Source: DASTGO01 sp035719045 (GTDB lineage: Bacteria > Actinomycetota > Actinomycetes > Actinomycetales > Kineosporiaceae). From it: 10,352 nucleotides of DNA. Location of the stretch: contig DASTGO010000342.1 in NCBI GenBank assembly GCA_035719045.1, positions 1 to 10,352 on the forward strand, given 5' to 3'. Of this stretch, positions 1-5,452 are shown in pieces. The notes beneath the pieces were generated by a model that was not told where the DNA came from, ran no database searches, and saw nothing but the letters and a program-made list of their open reading frames with translations. The stretch's first letter is position 1. Each line of letters starts with the position of its first letter. Position numbers and translations under genes: made by a program.

Positions 1-1444
1 AGTCCAGCCGGTAGAACAGCTCCTGGCGGATGCCGCGGTCGACCGCATGCACCGCCCTCATCCCGTCCTTCCAGTCCCGCGGGTCGACCAGGACGGCACA
101 CCGCTGCCTGCCCGTGACCAGCCGCACGTCGCCGTCGACGGCCACCCCGACACAGTCGTCCCAGCGGACGACGTCATGCCGGCCGTCCAGGTCCCGGAAG
201 CCGATCCCGTCCGGGAGCAGGAACAGCGCGGTCCCCCGCGGAGCCTCCGAGCGGCGCCGGCGGCCGAAGACCTCCGCCCCGAGCGGGACGAGGCGGGTGA
301 ACGGGCAGCCCGGCAGCTCGACCAGTCCGCCCTGGACCCGCTGCCCCCGGGGCACGATCACATAGGCCGAGCGCAGGGCCTCCCCCAGTGCCGCGGCCAC
401 CCCCTCGGCGGTCAGCTCCTCACGGCCGCGCAGCAGCTCCGCCCGCGACGGGCTGCCCCGGCCGGCGACGGACTCGCAGGCGGCCAGTACGGCTTCCGAC
501 AGTGCGGAACGGGGGTCGTCGAAGTGGGCCCGCAGACCGGCGAGGTCGTGGGCGAACTCCGCGGCGGTCGGCCCGGTGGCCGCCAGTTCGGTGGCGATTT
601 CCCACATCCGCTCCGCGACCAGCCCCGAGCGGTCGGTCCGGCATTCGGCGGCGAGGGTGGTCAGCCGCAGGTCCTCGCCGAGCACGACCACGTCCGGCCG
701 GATGTCGTAGACCAGGCCGTCCTCATGCCGCAGCCGCTCGACCAGGCGCTCGATGAGGATCCGGTCGGCCCCGCGGCGGGACGGGCCGTCCGGGCCGAGA
801 TAGCTGAGCACCGGCCACGGGGTGTCCCAGGCGACCCAGCCAGGCGGTTGGGGACCCAGCCGCGGCGGCACCGGGACCACCGGGACCGGACCGTCGGGCA
901 GGGGCAGCCGCAGGTCCGGCGGGATCGGTCCGGACAGGTACACGGCGGCGTTCCCCCGGACCGCATAGGTCTGGGCGTGCGCGCGGACCTGCTCCGGGGT
1001 GAGCGAGGCGGCGGGCAGGGTGCCCAGCGGGGCCAGCCCGAGGCCGCTGTAGCCGAACCGCAGGGCCAGGGCGGCGGCGTGGGCCGGGTTGGTGGACAGG
1101 CCGGACTCCGCGTCGAGTACCCCCGCCTCGCGCTCCAGCCGGGGCAGTGGCAGGTCGGACAGGGCCGCGCAGACCTGCCCCAGGAACTCCACCACCGCCG
1201 GGACCGGTCCGGTCGCGATGAACTCGGTCTCGGTGAGCCCGATGGAGGCGTTGCGGTCCAGGTGACTGCGGGGGACGGCGGACATCGCGAGGTGCTCCAC
1301 GGCATGCCCGACCCCGTTGGACCGGAACTCCTCGTGCTGCAGCCCCATCCCGATCACCAGGCCCGCGGTCAGCGGCCCGGGACTGTGCGCCCAGAACACC
1401 GGGATCCCGTCCACCATGTCCCGGTGCAGGACCTCACCCGTCAT
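1..1444 (-). CDS. M16-family (insulinase-like) zinc metallopeptidase homologue, C-terminus cut by window edge
   Basis: The frame is open from ATG at 1444 to the left edge, giving 481 residues without a stop. The N-terminal half carries the inverted zinc motif HxxEH as H47-A-V-E50-H51, inside the M16-like context NGVGHAVEHL. An ExxxxxxE element (E106, E113 in REAGVLDAE) sits where M16 enzymes place the third zinc ligand, though the linker between HxxEH and the NAS segment is shorter than usual. A second M16-like half covers about residues 180-370, with RHEDGLVYDI near 237-246 resembling the LR(E)..GL.Y.v motif of the C-terminal domain. Residues about 400-481 look like a separate beta-rich domain, possibly PH-like. 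No signal peptide is visible, so it is probably cytoplasmic. GTG at 1459 in the same frame is an alternative start. It lies directly behind the ABM-like gene. Family membership is fairly sure; substrate is unknown, and a peptide-processing role is inference. Confidence 0.82.
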   Translation of the reverse strand, partial: MTGEVLHRDMVDGIPVFWAHSPGPLTAGLVIGMGLQHEEFRSNGVGHAVEHLAMSAVPRSHLDRNASIGLTETEFIATGPVPAVVEFLGQVCAALSDLPLPRLEREAGVLDAESGLSTNPAHAAALALRFGYSGLGLAPLGTLPAASLTPEQVRAHAQTYAVRGNAAVYLSGPIPPDLRLPLPDGPVPVVPVPPRLGPQPPGWVAWDTPWPVLSYLGPDGPSRRGADRILIERLVERLRHEDGLVYDIRPDVVVLGEDLRLTTLAAECRTDRSGLVAERMWEIATELAATGPTAAEFAHDLAGLRAHFDDPRSALSEAVLAACESVAGRGSPSRAELLRGREELTAEGVAAALGEALRSAYVIVPRGQRVQGGLVELPGCPFTRLVPLGAEVFGRRRRSEAPRGTALFLLPDGIGFRDLDGRHDVVRWDDCVGVAVDGDVRLVTGRQRCAVLVDPRDWKDGMRAVHAVDRGIRQELFYRLD

Positions 1445-1462
1445 CAGATCGTCGACCACCGG

Positions 1463-1828
1463 TCAACCGGCCCTCTCCCCGTCCGCCGCGGCCGCCGCCA
1501 CGGAGCCGATCGCGCTCTCCTCCTCGTGCAGCCCGCCCTGCGGGGTCCAGGACAGCAGGCTCTCGAAGGCGGAGGGCTCGTCCAGCGCGCGGTACATCAG
1601 CGGGACGGCGACCAGCTTGACCTGGTAGGAGGACAGCGCCCTCCGGTAGGCGCCGACCGACTCCCAGGAGCTGGACAGCACCCAGAGGGTCGGGTCGTCC
1701 AGGGCGGGCCCTGCGCTCGCGCCGGTGCATCCGGGACAGGCGACCAGCACCTCCACGGCGGCACGGCAGAGCTCCTGGAACTCGGCCGCCTCACCGGCGG
1801 GCACGGTGTACCGCGTGACGACGAGCAC
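1463..1828 (-). CDS. Small ABM-domain (antibiotic biosynthesis monooxygenase-like) protein
   Basis: This 121-residue protein has the ABM dimeric ferredoxin-like pattern: VLVVTRYTVPAGEAAEF at the start (strand then helix), CPGC around residues 31-34 where the family has a 'pGc' turn, and LWVLSSSWESVGAYRRAL (48-65), matching the family's typical W-E-s.e.y..hl element. ABM proteins act as cofactor-free monooxygenases, heme-degrading enzymes or structural relatives without a known reaction, so the fold does not give a substrate. A tail of about 25 residues after residue 95 is Ala/Glu-rich and outside the domain. Translation starts at GTG 1828 behind a strong GGAGGAGGA ribosome site; an in-frame TGA lies upstream with no other start between. 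The first 38 bases overlap the end of the small upstream ORF, and the TGA stop is in the same frame as the M16-like gene that follows. Domain call is good; function unresolved. Confidence 0.8.
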   Translation of the reverse strand: MLVVTRYTVPAGEAAEFQELCRAAVEVLVACPGCTGASAGPALDDPTLWVLSSSWESVGAYRRALSSYQVKLVAVPLMYRALDEPSAFESLLSWTPQGGLHEEESAIGSVAAAAADGERAG

Positions 1829-1943
1829 GCTCCTCCTCCCCCGCGTCCACGACCCACCAGGTCCGGCCGCTGAGCCGGATCACCGCCGGACCGGCGCCCC
1901 GCTCCCGTACCGGCCGGCAGCCGGCGGTGAGCGTGGAGGACAC
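1791..1943 (-). CDS. Small ORF, 50 residues, unknown function, possible peptide precursor
   Basis: From GTG 1943 the frame encodes 50 residues. I do not recognise the family. Codons from 1943 to about 1830 end in G or C in nearly every case, as in real genes here, whereas the in-frame extension upstream to GTG 1997 is clearly less biased, so 1943 is the preferred start. Visible features are a single Cys (C9), a hydrophobic core PAVIRLSGRTWWVVDAG (19-35) with a Trp pair (W29-W30), an acidic triplet (E36-E38), and a very basic Arg/His tail (39-50) that overlaps the ABM gene. No Shine-Dalgarno is visible before the start, which would suit a leaderless message. It overlaps the next gene by 38 bases, implying coupling. 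It could be a peptide substrate for the neighbouring M16-like protein, a small regulatory protein, or merely a coupling leader. Existence moderately supported; role speculative. Confidence 0.5.
   Translation of the reverse strand: MSSTLTAGCRPVRERGAGPAVIRLSGRTWWVVDAGEEERARRHAVHRARR
1831..1840 (-). promoter_or_regulatory. Strong ribosome binding site of the ABM-like gene
   Basis: The minus strand reads GGGAGGAGGA two bases before GTG 1828, offering several registers of anti-Shine-Dalgarno pairing. It decides the GTG start, since no other start codon lies between it and the upstream in-frame stop. It is embedded inside the upstream small ORF, where it encodes Gly-Glu-Glu-Glu, so translation of that ORF would pass directly over it. 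Confidence 0.7.
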
Positions 1944-2041
1944 GCTACCGGCGTGTCCACCGCATTCTGCGACGGACCGCGGCCCCGGAACGGTCACAGG
2001 CCGGGAATCACCGCCCGTCGGTCATAGTCGATCACACTCTG

Positions 2042-2058
2042 GGTCACATCTGTTGACC
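2042..2058. promoter_or_regulatory. Imperfect 17-base palindrome, possible operator
   Basis: GGTCACATCTGTTGACC has perfect GGTCA/TGACC arms around a partly symmetrical centre. It lies about 100 bases upstream of the small ORF start and about 200 bases from znuC, a plausible regulator site for the minus-strand unit. It does not match the Zur box. Chance occurrence is possible. Confidence 0.2.
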
Positions 2059-2160
2059 GTGACGATCGCACACCCCGGTGCCGAGCGTCATCCCCGGAGG
2101 GTCCAGCCCTACTCAACCGACGGCATCCGGTCACGATCCGGCAGCGATCCGCACCCATCC

Positions 2161-2190
2161 GTGTCCAGTGCGTGTCCAGTGCGTGTCCGG
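2161..2190 (+). repeat. 11-base direct repeat upstream of the znuC promoter
   Basis: GTGTCCAGTGC occurs at 2161-2171 and again immediately at 2172-2182, followed by a partial third copy GTGTCCGG at 2183-2190. The 11-base period is close to one helical turn. It sits just upstream of the -35 region of znuC. It might be a slippage product or an array of short half-sites; nothing identifies a binding protein. Confidence 0.6.
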
Positions 2191-2209
2191 CCGGCACCCC
2201 CGTCCGTGG

Positions 2210-2224
2210 AGATGATCATTTTGA
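2210..2224 (+). promoter_or_regulatory. Possible second (distal) Zur box
   Basis: AGATGATCATTTTGA agrees with the actinobacterial Zur-box form TGAAAATCATTTTCA at 11 of 15 positions, mostly in the right half (ATCATTTT). It contains the perfect palindrome ATGATCAT at 2212-2219 and overlaps the start of the -35 hexamer. Its centre is 33 bases from the centre of the proximal box, about three helical turns. It is weaker than the proximal site and is called on similarity alone. Confidence 0.4.
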
Positions 2225-2257
2225 CGCCCTCCACCCCGCTGTTGATAATGGTTCTCA
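2221..2257 (+). promoter_or_regulatory. Housekeeping-type promoter of znuC, predicted leaderless transcript
   Basis: TTGACG (2221-2226) and GATAAT (2244-2249) match the primary sigma -35 and -10 hexamers at 5 of 6 positions each, with the ideal 17-base spacer. The expected transcription start, seven to eight bases after the -10, falls on or next to A2257, the first base of the znuC ATG. No Shine-Dalgarno precedes the ATG. Together these suggest a leaderless mRNA, a common mode in actinobacteria. The -10 lies inside the proximal Zur box. Confidence 0.75.
2243..2257 (+). promoter_or_regulatory. Zur box overlapping the znuC -10 and start codon
   Basis: TGATAATGGTTCTCA is a 7-1-7 interrupted palindrome matching the actinobacterial Zur-box form TGAAAATnATTTTCA at 11 of the 14 defined positions. 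It covers the -10 hexamer and ends on the first base of the znuC ATG. Zinc-loaded Zur bound here would block RNA polymerase directly. The zur gene is the third gene of the same operon, so the site implies autoregulation by zinc. The match is by eye from known consensus; binding is inferred. Confidence 0.7.
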
Positions 2258-3069
2258 TGACGAATCCGCCGTCCGCCGGGCCACTGATCGAGCTGCGCCA
2301 TGCGGCCGTCGGCTACGACGACAGGCCCACGATCCGCGACGTCGACCTGCGTATCGACCGCGGCGAGGTGGTGGCCCTGGTCGGCCCGAACGGCGCCGGC
2401 AAGACCACGCTCGTCCGCGGGATCCTCGGGCTGGCCCGGGTCCTGGACGGCGAGCTGCTGCTGTTCGGGGTCCCGGCACAGCGGTTCCGGGAGCGGCACC
2501 GGATCGGCTACGTGCCGCAGCGGCACACCGTGGGCGGCGCGATCCCGTCCAGCGTGCAGGAGGTGGTCAGCTCCGGCCGACTGGCCCGCCGCCCGGCGTG
2601 GTCACGGGCGACCGCCACCGACCGGAGGGCGGTGGACCGGGCCATCGAGACCGTCGGGCTCGGCGAGCTGCGGGACTGCCCGGTCTCGATCCTCTCCGGC
2701 GGACAGCAGCGCCGGACCCTGATCGCCCGGGCACTGGCCTCCGAACCGGAGATCCTCGTCATGGACGAGCCCACCGCCGGGGTGGACGCGGCGAACCAGG
2801 CGAACCTGGCCCGGACCCTCGCCGACCTGGTCACGGCCGGGATGACCCTGCTCGTGGTGACCCACGAGATCGGCCCGCTGCTTCCGGTGCTGACCCGGGT
2901 GGTGGTCGTCGAGGCCGGCCGGATCGCCGCCGACCGCGCACGCGAGACGGCACCGGGCGACATGAGCGCCTCCGGGGAGCTCCTGCTGCCGCAGACCGGT
3001 CCCGTACTCGCCGGATCCGGCGGGAGGCCGTCCGGGCCCGCCCGTGGTGTCGAGGGGGCCGAGCTCTGA
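2257..3069 (+). CDS. znuC: Zinc ABC transporter ATPase ZnuC
   Basis: This 270-residue cytoplasmic ABC ATPase would power zinc import with the permease ZnuB. All nucleotide-binding motifs are intact: Walker A GPNGAGKTT (43-51), Q-loop Gln88 in GYVPQ, signature LSGGQQRR (146-153), Walker B ILVMDEP (166-172) with catalytic Glu171, D-loop 175-178, and H-loop His203 in VVTHE. Length fits the zinc/manganese family. About 40 residues after 230 form a Gly/Pro-rich tail beyond the core. The frame is open far upstream, but ATG 2257 is chosen because the promoter ends there and the protein N-terminus (IELRHAAVGYDD) is the normal start of the fold. Its TGA overlaps the znuB ATG (TGATG). Metal specificity rests on the Zur box and zur in the operon; the ATPase alone could equally serve manganese or iron. 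Confidence 0.88.
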   Translation: MTNPPSAGPLIELRHAAVGYDDRPTIRDVDLRIDRGEVVALVGPNGAGKTTLVRGILGLARVLDGELLLFGVPAQRFRERHRIGYVPQRHTVGGAIPSSVQEVVSSGRLARRPAWSRATATDRRAVDRAIETVGLGELRDCPVSILSGGQQRRTLIARALASEPEILVMDEPTAGVDAANQANLARTLADLVTAGMTLLVVTHEIGPLLPVLTRVVVVEAGRIAADRARETAPGDMSASGELLLPQTGPVLAGSGGRPSGPARGVEGAEL

Positions 3070-4082
3070 TGCCGGGTCTGGAACTGCTCCAGTTCGACTT
3101 CATGCAGCGGGCCCTGATCGCGGCCCTGCTGGTCGGGGTGACCGCTCCCTCGGTCGGGATCTACCTGGTGCAGCGGCGGCTGGCCCTGATCGGGGACGGG
3201 CTGGGCCATGTGGCGCTGACCGGTGTCGCGATGGGAGTGCTCACCGGGACCGCGCCGGTGCTGACCGCCCTGGCCTGCGCGGTCGCCGGCGCGGTGGCCG
3301 TCGAACTGGTCCGGGTCCGTGGCCGGGCCAGCGCCGACGTGCTGCTGGCGGTGCTGTTCTACGGGGGGATCGCCGGCGGGGTGGTCCTGATCGGGCTGTC
3401 CCCCGAGGGCACCCCGGCCAACCTCACCGCCTACCTGTTCGGAGCGATCACGACCACGACCACGTTCGACCTCCTGGTGTTCGCGGTGCTGTCGGTGGGG
3501 GTGCTCGCGGTCACCGTCGGGCTGGCCCCGCGGCTGTTCGCCGTCAGCAACGACGAGGAGTACGCCCGCGCCAGCGGGATGAACGTCGCGGGCACGAACG
3601 TGCTGCTGGCCGTGCTCACGGCAGCCACGGTGGTGGTCTCGATGCGGGTCGTGGGGCTGCTGCTGATCAGTGCCCTGATGATCGTCCCCAACGCCGTCGC
3701 GCAGCAGGTCGCGGACAGTTTCCGGCGCAGCCTGCTGATCGCCGTGGCCGTCGGCGTGCTGGTCAGCGTGACCGGCACCTATGCGTCGTACTACACCAAC
3801 ACCGCCCCTGGAGGAACGATCGTGCTGCTGGCGATCGCGGTGTTCCTGGCGGCGACCGCCTGGGCGGGGGTCCGGCGCACCCGGCACGGCCGGCTCCACC
3901 ACACCCCCGCCGAGCACGGGCACGAGCACGGTCCCGGATGCGGACACCCGGCCGTCCCGCACGGTGACCATGTCGACTACCTTCACGACGGGCACCGGCA
4001 CGCGATCCACGGCGCCCACTACGACGACCACGGCATCGACCGGACACCCGTCCCCGCCGAGACCCCCCAGGAGCATCCGTGA
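3069..4082 (+). CDS. znuB: Zinc ABC transporter permease ZnuB with His-rich C-terminal tail
   Basis: The 337-residue protein belongs to the ABC-3 family of metal permeases. Hydrophobic segments fill residues about 13-268, beginning LIAALLVGVTAPSVGIYLV, followed by the family's conserved RRLALIGDGLGHVALTGVA (36-54), a cytoplasmic coupling region, and MRVVGLLLISALMIVPNAVA later on. It forms the membrane channel and couples to ZnuC. The last 69 residues (269-337) are not membrane and hold 16 His plus Asp, Glu and a Cys, an obvious metal-binding tail likely on the cytoplasmic side. Such a tail is not a general family feature; buffering or gating by zinc is inference. The start ATG overlaps the znuC stop, and its own stop overlaps the zur GTG (GTGA), so the three genes are translationally coupled. 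No znuA binding-protein gene is present in the window. Confidence 0.88.
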   Translation: MPGLELLQFDFMQRALIAALLVGVTAPSVGIYLVQRRLALIGDGLGHVALTGVAMGVLTGTAPVLTALACAVAGAVAVELVRVRGRASADVLLAVLFYGGIAGGVVLIGLSPEGTPANLTAYLFGAITTTTTFDLLVFAVLSVGVLAVTVGLAPRLFAVSNDEEYARASGMNVAGTNVLLAVLTAATVVVSMRVVGLLLISALMIVPNAVAQQVADSFRRSLLIAVAVGVLVSVTGTYASYYTNTAPGGTIVLLAIAVFLAATAWAGVRRTRHGRLHHTPAEHGHEHGPGCGHPAVPHGDHVDYLHDGHRHAIHGAHYDDHGIDRTPVPAETPQEHP

Positions 4083-4495
4083 CCCAGCAGCCGGCCCGCC
4101 GCGAGACCCGCCAGCGGGCCGCCGTGGCCGCCGCACTGTGCGAGGTCGCCGAGTTCGTCAGCGCCCAGCAGTTGCACGCGAGGCTGCGCGAGCGCGGGGA
4201 CGCCGTGGGCCTGGCGACCGTCTACCGGACCCTGCAGCAACTGGCCGCCGACGGCGAGGTCGACGTGCTGCGGACCGGCGACGGCGAGGCCGTGTACCGC
4301 CGGTGCAGCAGCGGGCACCACCACCACCTGATCTGCCGGGGCTGCCGGCGTACCGTCGAGGTCGACAGCGTGGCCGTGGAGCGCTGGGCCCGGCGGATCG
4401 GCGAGGAGAACGGCTTCGCCGACGTCGAGCACGTGATCGAGGTGTTCGGCACCTGCGCCGACTGCGCCGCCCGTCCCCGTATGGCACCCGCCTGA
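4079..4495 (+). CDS. zur: Zinc uptake regulator Zur (Fur family, FurB type)
   Basis: This 138-residue cytoplasmic repressor has the Fur layout: N-terminal winged helix with the recognition region VGLATVYRTLQQLAADGEV (43-61), then the dimerisation and metal domain. HHHHLICRGC (80-89) holds the regulatory His cluster and the first CxxC (C86, C89). The second CxxC is C126-A-D-C129, and the two pairs form the structural zinc site. Other likely ligands are C76, E101 and H118. Zur rather than Fur is chosen because it is co-transcribed with znuCB behind a Zur box and lies beside uppS and recO, as does FurB in Mycobacterium tuberculosis. It starts at GTG 4079, overlapping the znuB stop by four bases. 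It would repress this operon when zinc is plentiful. The gene converges on uppS across 53 bases containing only a weak GCCAGC/GCTGGC inverted repeat and no clear terminator. Confidence 0.88.
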   Translation: MTQQPARRETRQRAAVAAALCEVAEFVSAQQLHARLRERGDAVGLATVYRTLQQLAADGEVDVLRTGDGEAVYRRCSSGHHHHLICRGCRRTVEVDSVAVERWARRIGEENGFADVEHVIEVFGTCADCAARPRMAPA

Positions 4496-4548
4496 GGGCC
4501 AGCCCGCCTGAAGACCCGCCCGAACGACGGCCTGCGAGGCGCTGGCGG

Positions 4549-5442
4549 TCAGCCCGCCGGAACCTCGTCCGGGTCCTCCGGCTCCACCGGGTCGTCGCCG
4601 GTCGCGTCCGGGGATGCGGCCGCGTCGATGGCCCCGCCGTAGCGGCGGTCCCGGGAGGCGTACTCCTCGATCGCCCGCCACAGCACCCGGCGGTCGACGT
4701 CCGGCCAGAGCACGCCGGAGAAGACCAGTTCGGCGTACGCCGCCTGCCAGAGCATGAAGTTCGAGGTGCGCTGCTCCCCGCCGGAGCGCAGGAACAGGTC
4801 CACGTCGGGCAGGTCGGGCTCGTCGAGATAACGGGCGATGGTCCGCTCGTCGACCTTCTCCGGGTCCAGCCGGCCGGCGGCGACCTCCCGGGCGATGGTC
4901 CGCGCCGCATCGGCGATCTCCGCCCGGCCACCGTAGTTGACGCACATCGTCAGGGTGAGCACGTCATTGTGCCGGGTGAGCTGCTCGGCCGCCTCCAGCT
5001 CGGTGATCACGCTGCGCCACAGCCGCGGTCGCCGCCCGGCCCAGCGGACCCGGACCCCCCACTCGTGCAACTGGTCACGGCGGCGGCGGATGACATCCCG
5101 GTTGAACCCCATCAGGAAGCGGACCTCATCCGGGGACCGCTTCCAGTTCTCGGTCGAGAAGGCGTACGCGGTGATGTTCCTGACACCGATCTCGATCGCC
5201 CCGGCGATGACGTCGAGCAGGACCGCCTCGCCCATCTCGTGCCCGCGGGTGCGGGGCAGCCCCCGGGCGTTGGCCCAGCGACCGTTGCCGTCCATGACGA
5301 TCGCCACGTGGCGGGGCACGAACTCGGCGGGGATCTGCGGCGGGCGCACCCCGGACGGATGCGGCGGGGGTGGCACCGGCTCCGGCTCCGCCCGCCGAAC
5401 CGGCTGGGTCCCGGCCGCTGACCGCCGACGACCTACCGCCAC
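4549..5442 (-). CDS. uppS: Isoprenyl (decaprenyl-type) diphosphate synthase UppS
   Basis: This 297-residue cis-prenyltransferase condenses isopentenyl diphosphate onto an allylic primer to make the long-chain polyprenyl diphosphate that becomes the carrier lipid for peptidoglycan and arabinogalactan-like polymers. Motifs in order: HVAIVMDGNGRWA (45-57) with catalytic Asp51, FSTENWKRS (95-103), LMGFNRDVIRRRRDQL (110-125), VNYGGR (168-173), and DLFLRSGGEQRTSNFMLWQ (215-233). The last usually reads RTSGEQR; here it is RSGGEQR. The sequence is very close to Mycobacterium tuberculosis Rv2361c, a decaprenyl diphosphate synthase, so a C50 product is likely but not proven. The first 40 residues are a Pro-rich extension and the last 15 are acidic. 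GTG 5442 is chosen because an AGGAGG site sits just before it, over the recO stop; it lies nine bases after that stop. It is the last gene of the minus-strand unit. Confidence 0.92.
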   Translation of the reverse strand: MAVGRRRSAAGTQPVRRAEPEPVPPPPHPSGVRPPQIPAEFVPRHVAIVMDGNGRWANARGLPRTRGHEMGEAVLLDVIAGAIEIGVRNITAYAFSTENWKRSPDEVRFLMGFNRDVIRRRRDQLHEWGVRVRWAGRRPRLWRSVITELEAAEQLTRHNDVLTLTMCVNYGGRAEIADAARTIAREVAAGRLDPEKVDERTIARYLDEPDLPDVDLFLRSGGEQRTSNFMLWQAAYAELVFSGVLWPDVDRRVLWRAIEEYASRDRRYGGAIDAAASPDATGDDPVEPEDPDEVPAG

Positions 5443-5446
5443 CGTT

Positions 5447-5452
5447 CCTCCT
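5447..5452 (-). promoter_or_regulatory. Ribosome binding site of uppS overlapping the recO stop
   Basis: AGGAGG on the minus strand begins in the recO TAG stop (5453-5451) and lies four bases before GTG 5442. It fixes the uppS start and indicates that ribosomes ending recO can reload for uppS. Confidence 0.75.

Larger units (their letters stand above)
1944..2256. other. Divergent intergenic region between the peptide/ABM/M16 unit and znuCB-zur
   Basis: This 313-base region separates two divergent units. The znuC-proximal end holds a clear promoter and two Zur-box-like sites, listed separately. Just upstream is an 11-base direct repeat (2161-2190). At 2042-2058 GGTCACATCTGTTGACC is an imperfect inverted repeat with 5-base perfect arms that could be an operator. 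For the minus-strand unit the best -10-like hexamer is TATGAC at 2026-2021, with no convincing -35, so its promoter remains unassigned. No ORF with coding-like third-position bias is seen here. Confidence 0.5.

Noticed and set aside
47..1873. 608-codon open frame on the plus strand
   Set aside because: It is antisense to the M16-like and ABM-like genes; its Pro/Arg/Gly/Gln-rich translation has no recognisable domain and reflects high GC, while the minus strand gives HxxEH and ABM motifs.
1994..2197. 67-codon minus-strand ORF in the divergent region
   Set aside because: Mixed codon bias, no ribosome site and overlap with regulatory sequence; no protein features.
1927..2256. Upstream in-frame extension of znuC
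   Set aside because: The extension covers the 11-base repeat, promoter and Zur boxes, has poor coding bias, and znuC begins normally at ATG 2257.
2172..3068. Upstream in-frame extension of znuB through znuC
   Set aside because: This is the znuC shadow in another frame; ZnuB starts properly at ATG 3069 in the TGATG junction.
2508..4136. 542-codon open frame antisense to znuC-znuB-zur
   Set aside because: Low-complexity translation rich in Gly, His, Asp and Gln with no domain; the plus strand carries complete ABC transporter motifs.
3781..5421. 546-codon plus-strand frame crossing zur and uppS
   Set aside because: It spans two convergent real genes in the wrong frame and strand and shows only Arg/Pro/Ala repeats.
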